From Opisthorchis felineus (taxonomy: Eukaryota > Platyhelminthes > Trematoda > Opisthorchiida > Opisthorchiidae): a stretch of 64,000 nucleotides of DNA. The position numbers and the translations under genes were made by a program. Of the stretch, positions 34,590 through 49,200 are shown piece after piece; position 1 is the first letter of the stretch; each line of letters begins with the position of its first letter. The stretch covers positions 32,030 to 96,029 of the forward strand of contig SJOL01003976.1 in assembly GCA_004794785.1 (NCBI GenBank), given 5' to 3'. The notes under the pieces are model-generated. The model made no database searches and had not been told where the DNA came from. It saw nothing but the letters and a program-made list of their open reading frames with translations.

Positions 34590-37197
34590 ACAATATTTGT
34601 CTTTGAAAACACGAAGAATTACGACACTGTGTCGTTCCAATTAGATGTCAAGGAGCTAGTGGGAACCTCGATACCGCTCACATATGGATCTGCACTGAAC
34701 AGGGAATGCGACTACCAAACGCTTTTTCTAAGAGTTGTGAAATCTAAGAAACTTCCCTGGATAGTTAACACGTACGTTCAATTGGAAACGACTAGTAGAG
34801 CATATGTGTCATCGCCAAACATGCAGTAATCGGTATCATAATCGCCTTTCGTTTGTGCTCAGATGAGAAGAATAATTGTAGCTTAATGAGCAATCGTGTG
34901 CGCGCCTATCCACAGGACACATCGGCTGGTGATGCAATCAAATCGCCTAGCTAAGCTATCACACTAACCGCTGGAAAAACCCAAATGAAAACAACACAAA
35001 ATACAGGCTACTTTCGATGAAAGCGTTAACCTTAGCTGACCATTAGCAAATTACTTATCTACGGCAATCATGTGAGTCTATTTAGATCTATCGATGTCCA
35101 AGTACTTTAACGCGTTCAATCAGCTATGCTGCGACATACCACCCTCCTCAGCCGAATGAATGACTACTTCACAAAGCTAGACTGAGCTGATCAGGTTGCT
35201 TGTACCTCTTCTTTAAGAACGAAGTTATCAGGACGGACGATTTATCGCACTTATACTTTGTTTTACTACTGAGCGCGTAAGAGCGAATGTAGGACCTCAA
35301 GACTCCTCTCTGATTTGTTGTCGAGGGCGAGAAATCAACCACAGAAAGCTTACGGAAATTTACAGTGGAATTCATTTGATGATATGATTCACTCGTTTTC
35401 ATAAAGCTTAAATCGGTACTATACCCCTCTAAATTTAAAGCCTAAAAATGCACGCAAGCGAGAACTCACGGACTTATCCTTCCCCAACTTTGCCGCTGTG
35501 AACATTCATGACACACGTATTATCCCAGTACATGATCACCAGTCCACACTGCAACTTCACGACGAACACTCGAGAATCGGTTTCATCCTTACTAGATTGC
35601 CCGTTTCATCAAGCAAGGGAAATTCGGCTTAAGGTAAGAAATCAAAGATAAGTATCCCGCTGTTTTCTTTTCCAAAGCGATGCACAGCTCGGAAACCTCA
35701 AAAAGGGACAGTTACTGGTGGCCAGTCAACACCGCAGTCAAAGTGTACATGAGCATAATACGGGGCAAACCACACTCCAAGCACTCCAAGTAATCTGGTG
35801 CTGATTAGTAATAACCCCACAGGAAGGGGAGTGTGACATGGGGTGAGCAAAGTGCTAACGTTGAGATTCCCATTTCAGTCGTCCAATTTAACTTACGTTA
35901 AAAAGCCAAGAAAAGTTATTTCAATATTTCGTTCTTATTAGCAACCAGGAATACCGCAGAAATCTCAGCTGGATGGTGGTTCAAACCGGTAATCCTTCAG
36001 GCCAGGCAGCCAAATGTCCGCACAGTTGAGTCGTCCAAGCTGTGACTGAATAATGTGGTCTGGCTACTCGTGCTTGGATTGGTACATCACCCTATCCAAT
36101 TCAAGTCGACAAAACTTAGTATCATAACTGTTTTTCCAGTTGGTAGCTGAGAATATAGCTAACAAGTGGTATATGTAACCTAGTATTCGCAACAGTCCTG
36201 TAACTGAGACAATCAGCGTCGTGAATTAAACGTTTTCTAAAGGAAGTGATGGAGGCCATCGTGGAACCCGTAAGTGCTTCGGTTCAAAATGTTTGGTGGA
36301 AAAGACAGTCCTATCGTTGTGTTGGTAGCTCGTTACTGGCTTCTGAAAGTAAAAAGGTTGGGAATCCGGTCGATCAACCGTTCACCTACATTGATTCATC
36401 GATGTCTGCCCAAACCAACCTCTGGTAATAGTAATATTGTGAGGATGCGCTGTTGAGTTCACAGGCCTATAAATTTCATCATCACGCCAGTTCACTAGTG
36501 ATATTTGTACTAGTGGACGGTGACCAATTTCGCAAAAATGTAGGCTACATCTGAAATAAAGGGAGTACGGAAAAAATCTAAAATTCAGGAGCGTACTCAT
36601 CTGAAGTTGTACTGGAGACAGGCTCAAAGTTGATTTGATATATAGGGGAGTGCAAAAACTAGCTGTTCAGAAATTACTTGTTTTAGATGACTTGAATAAA
36701 CAGACCTTTTTTTACGGCCACAACTTCTGTTTTAAAAATCGGTTGTGTCGCCTCCCTTTTCAGAGTGAATAACCCCAGATTTATGATGTTTCAGAGGCTA
36801 AGACCTCGGAAATTGTGAAAATTGAATGTTCTGTGCGTATGTTCCCAGTTTTTTTTTACTGTCTCCACATTGGAGCACGATACCAGTCAGCTAGGGACTC
36901 AGACAAGTTACCTGGAAAGTGGGTTGTGATTTCCAGATCTACCGCGAATAAATTCTTTTATCCAAGTACGGCATTTTGGCCCGCATTCAGCTCGAGATAA
37001 AGGTAAGAAGAGAGTGACAGGGTTTTCAATAGTGGCGTGATCAGAATGGCTCTAGTAGAAAGGCACGAAAAAATTCGCAGATTGGCCAATCAAACATGGT
37101 TTTTAAATGGCGCTATCAGTGGACAAGCAATCCATCGGTGAAAGACAGATACGATAAATCAACATAGACCAGACTGAATGATTCGGCAGACATCGAC
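34590..37197. other. Spacer between two convergent genes
   Basis: The CREC gene ends at its left edge and NitFhit ends at its right edge on the other strand. Both 3' UTRs should lie here. ORFs (34629-34829 +, 35169-35402 -, 36246-36456 +) are short and unassigned. Confidence 0.75.
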
Positions 37198-37296
37198 CTA
37201 GGCGGGATAGAAGAGATTCCGAAATTCCGAGGCTTCCGCGTCCATAACCTCCCGAGACCGAATAATCCGGTTAGCGACTTTGTCGTGTTGCTGAAG
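37198..37296 (-). CDS. NitFhit: NitFhit exon 10: Fhit C-terminus
   Basis: Acceptor ctctccacag. Reads [20 protein letters not shown] then [12 protein letters not shown] and TAG at 37200-37198, matching the Fhit end LQKHDK...SEEEMAAEAAxLR. Confidence 0.93.
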   Translation of the reverse strand, partial: LQQHDKVANRIIRSREVMDAEASEFRNLFYPA

Positions 37297-40200
37297 CTGT
37301 GGAGAGAAGCGAAAAACCAAGTCACTGTACTGATTATTTAATTTTGTGACATCGGAGTTTCAAACAACGGAAGGACGGATTGTGTGTTACTACCTAGCCC
37401 CATTCGGTTCAACCAGATAGACGTTAGAAAACAAACGGGCGACACGTCACTATACCAGCACCCTTTGCTCCCACCATATATGAGATTGCGCAGACGGCTT
37501 CTGATTATAACCCCTCGATGTCCCCTCTCCCAGTTCATATCCATTTCATGAGATAGAGTAAAAGAGTAATGGCGGTGGATCTGCAGTGAAAACCTGCAGC
37601 GCCGATCATGGTGTTGAATGATACCTGTCATAACCACATCACCTCGTCAAATATTTGGTCAACGGCTACGGCCGCGTATCGATTGTCCTTATTTGTTCAG
37701 TTAGACTCGTTTATCTATGCCTAGAAGCTGACAAATCGTACACACTGGTGATGTAGACGGACAAGCTCAAGTCGGTCGACTCTATTGGATGAAAGACATG
37801 CACACAAACCGGAGTAATTGCAACAGTGGTACTAATGATTGCGATAAGAATACTCTGGCCGACTGGTACTCACTCGTTTGACTATACCTGCTGGGAAACG
37901 TGTTTTCACTATGGCACACACCAGTGATGTAGCTAGGCGAAGTGACACTCAAATGCCTCTCACCACATATACTCGGCAAACTCCATCAAGACTTTAGTGA
38001 CTCATTCGAATGCATCCACAGAATGTGGTTTTTACGAAGCACGATCTGCGAGGTTGTACGAGATAATGCGAATCGACGGCACATCAAGATGCTTGACCAA
38101 GTTCACTTATAATGTCTTCCTAAGATACTTCGAATTCAATGGTTAGATCGAATCCCGAACATTGAAATTGTCAAACGAGCCAAAATCAACGGGGAATCGA
38201 GTGCGCCTTGACAGACAACCAGCTACGCTGGGCAGGCCACATAAAACTAATGGCCGATAATCGCATCCCGAAACAACTTTTGTAGTCAGCTCAAACTCGC
38301 GGACGGCCGAAATTCAGCCACTGTGAACGCCTTCAGATAGATTTGAATAACCGTATCCTTGTTTTCAGATCCTGAGAAAATCTGATACTTGACTTGGCGA
38401 ACTGTCATCTGCACAATCCCAAAGATATTCGAGGCCTAACGCAACTCGAACACAGGTGAATCATTTGAAACGGTCGTACAATGTCAAACACAACCATAGC
38501 CATCTGGATTGTGCAGCTCACGGATGCATTTGGCTCAATCATGCAGTCAGTGGAGCTTGTGCATCAAAGCTATCACCTTCAACATGTAGCCGCCCAGTTT
38601 GCATTTCCCTCAGAGCAATATACAATGCGAACTATCTGACTAGGTCATCATCCCCAACGTCTGGATATATCTCCCCCGCTCTGATTTTCCGGTGACCGAA
38701 ACTGCAGTACATATTTTACAGCTGACAAACTGAACTGAACTGAACAACCTTAAGAAAAATCAGATACGCAGGCCACAAAACACCACGGAAGCACAAAGAT
38801 GGTCAGGCTAGTATCAACTCTATCACCGCTGTAGGCTTAATACACTGGAATGTGCAGTGTTGAGTCGGGCCATTTTCACATGGACTCAATAAATACACTA
38901 AATACAATAAATCCAATATGACGCAGCTCGAAACAATACTGTATAATATAACACGTGCGTAAAATAGATTTGGGACAACATATACCCACAAAATTTAGAA
39001 CTGGTAACCTTGAATGTATCAGGAAACCTGTTAAACGCAAACGTTCGCGAAGTTCGTCAAAGAAGTTGCCACGAACAAGTATAATGATACGTTACTATAC
39101 GCGTCCTTCAAGGAACAGCCACCTCAGGGAAAGACTACTCGCTTACCTCATGGTGGCAAGATCCAAATTTAAAGTTAGATAAATATGAGACTGAGTAAAC
39201 GTGTTGTTGTACGTGGAGTAATATTGTCCTGTCCTAACTGACCTACTTCTCGGTCTAAAGCTACATGGTCAAAATACATGCAGAAGGACGCATCTTCACT
39301 GAGTTGCTAGGTTAGGACCGTGTGTTTGAAGAACTGCGAATCGTGGCGTTTACTCAAGTCTGCAGCATTAAGCTAGAATAAACGGCAAAAGAGGGACTGA
39401 AAAATGCATCATTAAAAAGGATTGACAAGGAAAACAGCTGAAAATGAGATGAATCTATGACCCACCAGAAAGTTATTCACTAAACCATAATCCCCATTTT
39501 GAATTGAACCCACGAAAGGGAAAACAGACAATTTACACCAGCCTACTTATGTGAAGTTCATTGGTGAAACCGGTATAAAGAATTGAAAATCGGGATAAAA
39601 ATGTGGTTTAAAATCTGCATGTTCACGAAATTTGCCGAAGAAGAACAGTAACCACAACAAATACGATATATCAACCGAGTGAGCTGCCAACTTACCGCCT
39701 CGTAAATGTTATCGTTGCGCGCAAAATCATTTGGCTTCCGAGGGAGGACATGGACATGCACGTGCTGGAATGAAAAGGCCATCTAGGGTAATCGTGGGAT
39801 AATAGTGCGTGGTAATTTTTGCACACCATTTCAGTGGCCGTGAACGAACAAGAGCGCTCAGGCCATTCTGTGGTTAGACAAAAGGGAGAGCTTCCTGTTT
39901 GGATGATTTAGGTATCGAGAGAAACTTGGATTTCAAAAGCATATTCAGAACTGTTAAGTGCTGCTTTCATTTAATCGAGTTGTCAGCTTGGGGACACAGG
40001 ATCACTAATTCTTAACCTAGGGTGTGAAGCAGAATCAGCTGATGGAGCGGGTAAGGTACTCTCAAAGACTGACAGGAATTGCTCATAAATCGAAGTGTGG
40101 ATGGGTTGTTTATCATGCTAATGTGTGAGCAGTCTTGAAAATATAATCCCATTAGGAGTTAAGTTCTGTTTCTATTCAACTGTGAGTGTTTTTATCGGTT

Positions 40201-43200
40201 TTCTTGTGACATACCCCAAGGATTTTTCACTTAATACATCAAGTCCAACGCTAGTTCCTTCGCATCCGTCTCACCAAAAACACAACGCCGCCCAGGTATG
40301 CCAATGAGCGCGTACAGGCAAACACAATCCACCACTTAATACCAGTAAAAGACTAACACTTAACTGGCCTTCGCAGCACTATTCATTGTCAATGACGCAC
40401 CTGCAATCTGAAGAAAAAAAGTGATTTCGTCAGAGGAGCAGAAAAGTTGATCAAGTGGTTTTCTAAAATGTGTTAGATCGGAAATCAGAAAAGCAGTATA
40501 GCAGGCGGAAATAAAGTATTTTGGGCCGATTTCTCAGAAGGAAATGGTAATGCGAGAAAGGGGGTAATTAGACCTTATCCCCGTTTTTCACATTGTGAGG
40601 GCATGGAAAAATAACAAGGACTTTACCCCGGGGATGAGGAATAATCAATAGGTTGAGGTACATCAAGCAATGTCTGCAGCGGATACAAAACCGATATAGT
40701 GGAATTGTTTAGGTCTGTGGCTGAAATGTCACTCAAAAAGTAGGAAGCCTGATAGTAACATCTCGCTCACTCAATCTAGGGTCAGCTGTGGCACAACCTT
40801 AACAGTGCGTAACGTTTGGCAAACAGTGAAGCCTGTGCTGCTTCAATCTTATCATGTTGTTGTCGTTGTTGTTATCCTGGTTGATCCAAAGTTCCATTAG
40901 GCTGGTTAACACTATACACATTAGTGCGAAAGAATAGTAATAAGCTATTGACTACAAGTGACTTCAACGAGTTTCCAGTTCCAATAATTCCAACATGAAA
41001 ATGACCTCAACAACGCTTGTCGGTTTTAACGTTCCTAAAGTTTACGATCTTGTAGGGCGGTACAACCCTCCCAACGAGTTTGAAGTGTGGAGGACGGCAG
41101 CTGCAACCGTCACATGCGCCGGGAGCATTGGTCATGTTCCTCTCTGACTCTCGGGATTTCATACAACGTGATCAGATGCACGACTGGCTGAAAAATTTCT
41201 GGAGCTTGGTTTCGTTAACCCGACAATGCAATGATCGAAATTTTCGTTTTTGTTGACCATTATGTGGCTCATTGATACATTAAGTAGAGTCAAGTCAGAC
41301 TAGAGTTCTTGCCTGGTAGCACATTCATAGTTAAATGAGTGGCAATCACATATAAAGGCTCCTACTGAGTCACCCGGTACATAGTGTGGATAACGCTTCT
41401 ATGAGCACAAAATATCTATCAATATTGTTCTTTCAAGTAGGTCAATGTAACCACAATGGATATACTTTCTGGCTTGAACAGTCCCAGACAGAGGCCCTGG
41501 AGACACCAGAGCAGATACATTTCCGGGGGCAGCTTTCCACAGGCGATAAAGTGCACACAAATGCAATCCCAAAGGTTGACCACTATGGCATGGAAAGTGT
41601 TTATCTTCTTCCAGCGAACATTAAACTTGGATGGATATCAGGTTTCGCTTAGTGTTCTCCGGGATTTACCATAATAGGTTATTGTGCAGACGACGACATT
41701 TAAAGAATGCGCAGCCAACACGATTCAATAAAACTAGGAAGTGAAGATAACTCGGTAACACTCGAAAAAGCAATTGCTTAGGCTGAATGCGTCCTGCAGC
41801 TTCCGCTTACCCGTTTTTTGGATAACTTTTCTGTAAGTACCGCCAAATAAGGAGAACTAAGCCATCCGCGCAAAAACTTTAGATCCATTATTACCCGTCG
41901 TAATGATTGTCTTAGTAGATGGTCGAAACCACGGTAATTTAGCTATTCCACCCATAATCGCTAAAGACGTGCAGAGAAATGTGAGATATACAGAGTTCAT
42001 TGATTGTCCCTCCAGGAGGGTGCGGTTTGAGGGAGAGCTTGATCTTGGTCGGGTGTCGATGGCAACAAAACAATCAGGTACTGAGCTGTTCGAACCACCA
42101 GAGCTAGGCAGTGCTTCAGAGACATCGAAGGTTAACCAGTGAGCCTTCAGATATATATTTCAAGTGCCGAGGTTTAAGGTCATCAGCGGTAAACAGCATT
42201 AATCAGGATTGTTTGAATGCCTCATCATGGCTGAGAAACCGATTTGTTAGAGATTCGCAAGAGATGTCCTTGCCTTTTCCAGTGAAGTGCTTCTTTCATC
42301 CACTTCCAACCCACCGGAAAGCAGGCTGTGAAGCCAATATACACATCGACCACTTCATCTGCGAACGTGAGATTTGTATTTGATCTCACTCAGTACTTCA
42401 GTATCGCTAAAAACCTTGCAAGCGTGAAACACGATATAACATACAATCAAACAATCTAGGTTATTTAAAACGACTTACACTTCTGATTCAAGGAACGATG
42501 CATCAGCTCTTAGCTATTAGCATACCCAAACGTTGCAGTGCATCCTGTGCAGCAATTGAAGATGTTCTGCTCATGAGCAGATAAACATTATTACCGCACT
42601 CATCGATTCAATGAATGTATTCGCATCAAAAGCAGATAACTATTATCCCAACAAATACATTCATTTGCATACCAGTTTGATTTAGACGGGAGACTCACCT
42701 GGAACGCAGCTAAATCTATCGTTTGTGATGTTTTTAAGCAACTGAATGTGCTGCACCAGGCCGCCTCATATTTCAGTTGGCACGATATTCGAGATATCGC
42801 GACACATCATAAACGAGAGATTCAGCTGGGTCCCAGGTGGGCCTGCCGTCAAAACTAAATTGATATGCAAATGAGTGTATTTGTCGAAATCTGTCAAATT
42901 TGGGTTCAAGGATAACATAGGGTTGACGGAAACTCGGGGACTGTGCTTATCTGATGAGCCCCAAGAAGGGCGAAACCGGTCATGGGCTGCCGAAGAGTTT
43001 CCAGAAACGTTATGAGTAGTGTATTACGTCTATTATCCCTACAGTTTTTCAAGCTCGAATTCCATTGTGAAACCAACCAGCTGCATAAACAAAGAAACTA
43101 AGCGCATTCCATTATACCGGGAACAGATTCAATCACAAAGTATCACTGTGAACCGAAGAATGGATGGGAGGTTAGCATGAGGGATCCCTTTACAAGACAC

Positions 43201-46200
43201 CTAAACTAGGGACCGAAGAACCTGCAAGGGTCCCACCGAATCTAAAATATGCTTCCGAACGGTAAAAATGAAACACCTTTGTCAAAAGGTAAATAATTGC
43301 CAAAATTATGAAGGACAGACATTCTGCATGCAAAATCCCTTGAACAATGTGCCTCTCCTTATTGAAAGGAAGATAGCACGTTGAGAAATACCGCACTCGG
43401 TGGTAAAATATTCACGCTCATACCAATAAGAACTTCTACACACAGTAAGCGTTTGCTACCGCACTTCACCTTGAATGGATATGGCTCCAGAATGTTGGTA
43501 GTGTGATGACAGTTGGGAATTTATAATGGAGATTTCGGACCGTAAGTGAAGTCGGTCTGTGACGAAAAGCCGAGAAACTGTTCATCCCTATTTGGCATCA
43601 TCAATGGTGCGCATTTCACGAAAATCTAGGGAGTCTCGAACTCGCGACCTCCCTGCTATTAGTTTGAACACCTAACCGCTCGGCCATGAGCGTAAGACCA
43701 CCAGTGTAATTAACTCGAACTTAAACAAGCTCGGGAATATTGGACAGGTCAATGTAGGCATCTATGCCGACAATGACAAGTTGCGCATGTATACAAGTAA
43801 ATTCGTGGAATTTCAGTCTGTGTGGTTAAACGCCTGACAAGTATTCAAATGCTGGATTTGGAAAATCAAATCCACTGGACGTGACAAAAGTTTAGTCGTC
43901 AAAATCAACTTGTCTGTACAAAGTATCACTCTGTTTGCATTACGTATAACACTGTCGTATACACCATGATGTGCGAACCGAATGAAACGGTCTCCCAGTA
44001 AAGTTAGATGCAATCGCGTCTGGTCACGGTGCAAAAGATGACTCACTGAAACACTTTGACCCGCATCCTTTCCATCTTGAATTGAAACAGTCAAGCTGGT
44101 TGCGGAAAAATGAGCCACCAGTGGAGCCGCTACTTGTTTGACAGTGAGGTAAAGGTCCGCCAGCTGAGCAGGACTCAGGTCATCGAAACGGGGGTGACAC
44201 GCTATCGGGGATACAAGGACATCTTTGTAGTCATGGGCGAGTTAAGGCAAACAGAGTCCACAAAACATGCAATAATAAGCGGATATCACCTCAAAAATCG
44301 GCGGTCGATTAATCAACAAACAAACATCACCCACTACTCAACACACTTTTGCATCACCTCTCAGCAAGACCTAGGAACAAATTTAAACGAGGTTCCAACC
44401 TACGAACCCGCAGTGTGTAGCAGTGGTGTTGACCATCCACAATCAGAAGCCGGAGGCTACACACTATTTGTCCCAATTCTTCAGATGGGTAATCCATGTG
44501 CCAACGTTGCCCAATATGTGCGACTAACGTTCCCTAACCTGACTCATCCTCGTAAGTAACAAACAACCATGCAAATGAACGAAAGTCTCGCAACACAATA
44601 ACAGGAATTTCCAAACGCAATATGCAGGATGAATCTAGCTAGCGACTGCTAATGAACCTACTTTCCGGTCCAAGGGAATGATTCTAGGAAAAGTCTTCGT
44701 GCCTTCGGTGTGACCAGCCTTCCAGAATGGAGTTCAAGGGATTCTCCCTGAACTTGGCTGGAGACTGTGAGTAATATGGCAGCCAACTGATATCAGTGAT
44801 GTTCAAGTAGTCGTCTCAAGTGTTTGTGGTAGGCTAGCACTGGAAAATTCCCCCGGCCTTAATTATAAGTTTAAGTTTGAACCGACATGGCTTCATAGCA
44901 GCGAAGCACTGGTGTTCTACGTCAGTGTTTCTGCGAATGGTTATGATAGTGACTAATTCAGGCAGTAGAAGTTTGTCAGACAGTCGCCCAGTCGCCTTAC
45001 TGTGTCTGAGGGCCCGAGCACGAAGGATTCAAATACATAGGCTCAAAATGAACAGACCAACAGAGCAATCAAGTAAAGGATACGGCCAGGAACCAATGGA
45101 CTGAGATTAACAAAAGCGAAGCTCATCGAGGAACGGTAGAAAACACAGCTGGCTGGGATGACATGTGGACCAAACATATAGTCCTCTGTTCCGATATCTG
45201 TGTGTGAAAAAAGTGAATGAAAGTAGAAGACAGTGAAAAACAGGTTTCTGACGAGGGATAGTAGACGGAGATTCTAGATAGGACCGGTTCAAATATCAAA
45301 CAACCGAACTTAATTAGGTTGGTAGGGTGCCATGTCGTATCACATATCCCCAAGCTTTGCTGTGCGTTGCAAACCGCTAACACGATCAGCAACTCCGGAA
45401 TGAGTGCTGGTAATATTAACTGTACCCATAAACTTCTACGGCATGATACGCGCCGGCATCCATAGCAGCAGCAAAACAGGTAACAGTGTCTTCAGGCTAG
45501 AAGCCACGAGAAATGTTCCCTTTCAAGTCATATTGGAGAAGCCAACAGGTGAATGTCATTCAAGACCATTTATGTTCGCTGTTACATTAGAAACAAAGTT
45601 GAACAAATAAATGGTGGTTGGATTGTTAGGGTATCAATGGTCCTTGAGAAGAGTGGACTTCAAATGAAAACCCCAACAAAGGTCAGCGCTCATAAGCAAC
45701 AGTGCAGTTGAGTACAATTCTGTGACACTACTGTCTTGCGATAAGTGATGAGCAGCAATCCAAAGGTAGTATTCTCCCTCTCCGTCAAAGAGTGTAGGTT
45801 CGAATTCCACTCAAGAACGCAAAGTAGGTTCTTTGGAAACGATACCGGAAGCAAAAAAATGCAAACCGGTGCATACACCGTCTAAATGGTTATTCGACAG
45901 GTACCAGACCTTTTGTAGCACGCTGTTTATGGTTAGTGTCCACATACATCTGGGACAAAAAAAAATACAAATTCAGATCAACCTTTATTAGTCGGTCACT
46001 GTAGAAAGTCCAGCTTCATTACTGTACAGCTGCACGTGTCCGGCTGAATTATGGCACTTGAAAGCGAACATGGTTGCCAGGTTTCCATGAGTGAGTTTGG
46101 AGCATCTCATGTTGACGCAATACTACTCAATCTTATGCTAAGCAGTGTGTGAATAACGCCTTTTACGGTTTGAATACCGTACAGAGCTTACGGATTTCTA

Positions 46201-49200
46201 TGTTCAGTGATGAGTAACTCGAAAAGTGAGTAAGGAGGATTTGATGGATGGGACGCCCGTTTCTTTCAGCTTACTGCGTGTGTTATATACACAAGGGAGA
46301 CGGTTTTTCAATTCCCACAGAAGGGTTCAAATGACGTGTTGAGTGTAACAAAATCTTGATGAGGAAGCAGTCGGGGGGTGGCTGTCCGAAAACAGCTATG
46401 TACAGAAGCCTTGTGGAGTGCTGTTGTTGACTACGTATCAAGGAGGCCAAAGGTAACAAAGGGACACGTATATTGGACAGACAAGGCAGCGGCATTCGGT
46501 CCTGAGGAAATATTTAATTTGATTGGCATTATTGACACCAACTGAGAAGAGACCTAATATTTTATACACATTATACGTTACTGTTACGGTTTCCACGCCC
46601 CACACGAAGTGTATACATAATTCCGAACCACTCCCTATCATTGTTTCGACTAATCGACGTTGGTCAGTCGAATAAGATAGTACAAATCGCTAGGACGATG
46701 AAAATGCTGACTTCAGAAAACCGACACACTGAATCGACGTGTTCAAGCTCCAAAGCTGATGCTGATTAAGAGCCACTTGGGTTCGTTCAGAAGGAAGGCA
46801 CACACATGTGTCAGAAAACAAATTAGCTGATGGGTGTCATAGAATGAGCATTGAATGAAATGTTATGGGTACTTTGGTGTGTCTAGACAATCAACATGCA
46901 CCATCGATGTACAAGAGGTTATCACGAAAATTACGGTCACGTTCCATATACATGCCATGGGGACTGATGGTAGCAGTTTTGTTTCGAGAAAAGTTCTTGG
47001 TACAAAGTATCAGTCTTTTATTTGTAAGCAAAGTACGCGAAAACAGCAGTGGCCGACTAACTGTGACAGGGAAGATCGCAACGGCGAAAACCACTAGCCG
47101 TACCGTGCAGATTGTGAAATGGAACCAGACGACGCGCCCGATGGCACAGAAAGAATCCCTGCGAGCTCCGCGGGAAGAATTATTGATTCATAGTAGAGAT
47201 TCATAATCAGAGGAAAACTTAACAAACCTCAAAAGGATTCGGCGATTTTGTTGACAGTCATCAAAGCAAACAATTGCTTGAAACAAGCGGACAAAAGGAC
47301 ATACTCAAAGGCCTAGTTAAAATGGGGATTCAAGTTCCAGATTCCCCTTTACCGCGACCGAGAGCGACAACATTCAGAACAACAAAACAACTAGACGTGT
47401 ATGTTATAAAACATGTTCTGGAGCGTGTTTGTGGGCGAGACTCCCGTTGAACAATCGTCCACTACCCGAATACTCGTCATTATCACAGGTACTGCCCAGC
47501 CCATGGGGATCTTATGTGGCTCTCCATTCCAGTTCCCTGGACTGGGGGCTCGACCGTTTGTTCAAGCAGTCACTTGAACGACACACCGAAGAGTGGGTAG
47601 ACGAAGAAAACGTGATTCGACTACATAGTGCTGTAACTGTTACAGGTCTCCTGACATCAGGGTAATCCATTTTGGTTAAAATTGAACATGTGAGAAAGAA
47701 ACAGCAATAAGTACTGATGTTCAGCTATCATTCAGCTACGACAGTTTGCCCTAGAAAATCGAGAATGGGTGGCAAAGGCAGAGGGGCAAGTCCACGGAAA
47801 CTCCGGGGAGATCAGTCAGCAGCCAAACGACCGCAGCTTTTGGACAGTATCAAAACACACAGGATTAATCAACATGTCCTAGTAATATCAGTTTACCGCT
47901 TCAGACTGACGGATCTCAGTCAATGCACTACTCAGCTCACGATAGAGAATACAATTCCATCAAGAACTGGCAATATACTCGATTCCGTTCTAAGTCCTTT
48001 AGAATTTTCAGTTTCAATGTTTTCGAAGATCTGCTACAGCCAGGAATGCACGAAATGTGTTGAACGCTGTTCGTCAGCCACAATTTCCTTTTCATATTAC
48101 CATTACAGATCGTATATTTTTTTCGGGAAATAGAGTTGAAAGTGAGGAAAGGTCGCTCAAATGAGAAGATAGTGAATGGGTGGACATTCACGTCACATAA
48201 TTTCCAGGGTGTTTTGTGTTACCCCAGTAATCCAGTGCGTATTGCTCCACTAGGAAGTTGCCGCCGCCAGCTAATCCTTACAAGGTTCCAAAAACGTTGG
48301 TGGTCAGATGTTTTAGGCCGTCGAATCGTGGTAAAAAGATCTAGCATAGTCGTTTGTTTTGTGAAATTTGTTTGGATGCAGAGTGAAGCAAGTTGGCAAA
48401 TAGTAATCTAGTGTTCATCATTTGTGCACAGTCTGCATCTATCACGGTACAGTTACGCCTTATACAACAATATGCACAAACTCGAGATCATTACCCTGGT
48501 ATTTGGTGGAGTTTGAAGGGAACGAAACTCGATTAAGTCATACGCATCCACCTATAAGCGATGGTAGGTTTCAGTTGTCTCCGCCATTGTCCAAATTATG
48601 ACTCCCCAGGACAGATTCCACAAAATGTATCACTTTTTCAGTAAGATCTAGTGTCAGTTGGAATAAAAATGCAATGTGCATCAACCTGTAAGGAATTAGG
48701 AAGTGCTAGAGTGATTCATTTGAACATGACCAACTTTTGTCGGTAGACAAAAAGCGGCACCAGCTCACAAAACGAACATTTGTTGCAATGACAGGCAATC
48801 CAGATAACTGTTTGAGCACAGACCTCTTCTGTGACCGCTGTCCGGTAGGAAGAAAAGATCGCACCGTCGATGATTTTCTACTGGAATGGATTGGCGAACC
48901 GTGCTGATAGGAGAGCCTTGGACTTCAACTGGACTGATCTCACAAATGAGTAGCCCAGGACCAGGTGTGTCCCGCTCTGCAACCGTTCGACCCCAGGGAT
49001 CAATCACCAAACTGTGACCATAGGAGCTTCGTTTCGAGTGATGCGCACCCTCCTGGAGTTGAAAACATCCAGGAGTACTACTCAGCATATTGAAGAAGGT
49101 GCACGTATCGAGGATACATAAGACAGAACTCAGTTCGTTTAGATCTACGAAGTAATTAAATTGAGCTATATTCACTCCACATCAAGTCTGATGTCTGAAT

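Larger units (their letters stand above)
39765..44046. other. NitFhit intron (about 4.3 kb)
   Basis: Contains the fold-back octamer repeat (42651-42894), the hammerhead ribozyme (42945-42987) and a SINE B copy (43555-43690). A GTT-rich microsatellite lies near 40857-40878. ORFs at 41386-41652 and 41903-42142 are unassigned. Confidence 0.75.

Noticed and set aside
43620..43690. tRNA gene (Leu/Ser-like)
   Set aside because: A and B boxes are present, but the sequence continues into a repeat body found at several sites; it is a SINE head.
44110..44559. 149-codon plus-strand ORF
   Set aside because: Its first part is antisense to Fhit exon 8, which has clear homology. No motif is seen in the rest.
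47717..48133. 138-codon plus-strand ORF with a basic stretch
   Set aside because: No recognisable domain or exon borders, and it lies antisense in a NitFhit intron.
48765..48823. NitFhit exon 6 ending at the stop at 48765
   Set aside because: A phase-1 donor at 48823 joins in frame to a clear Fhit exon; read-through residues have no homology. A separate short transcript is not excluded.
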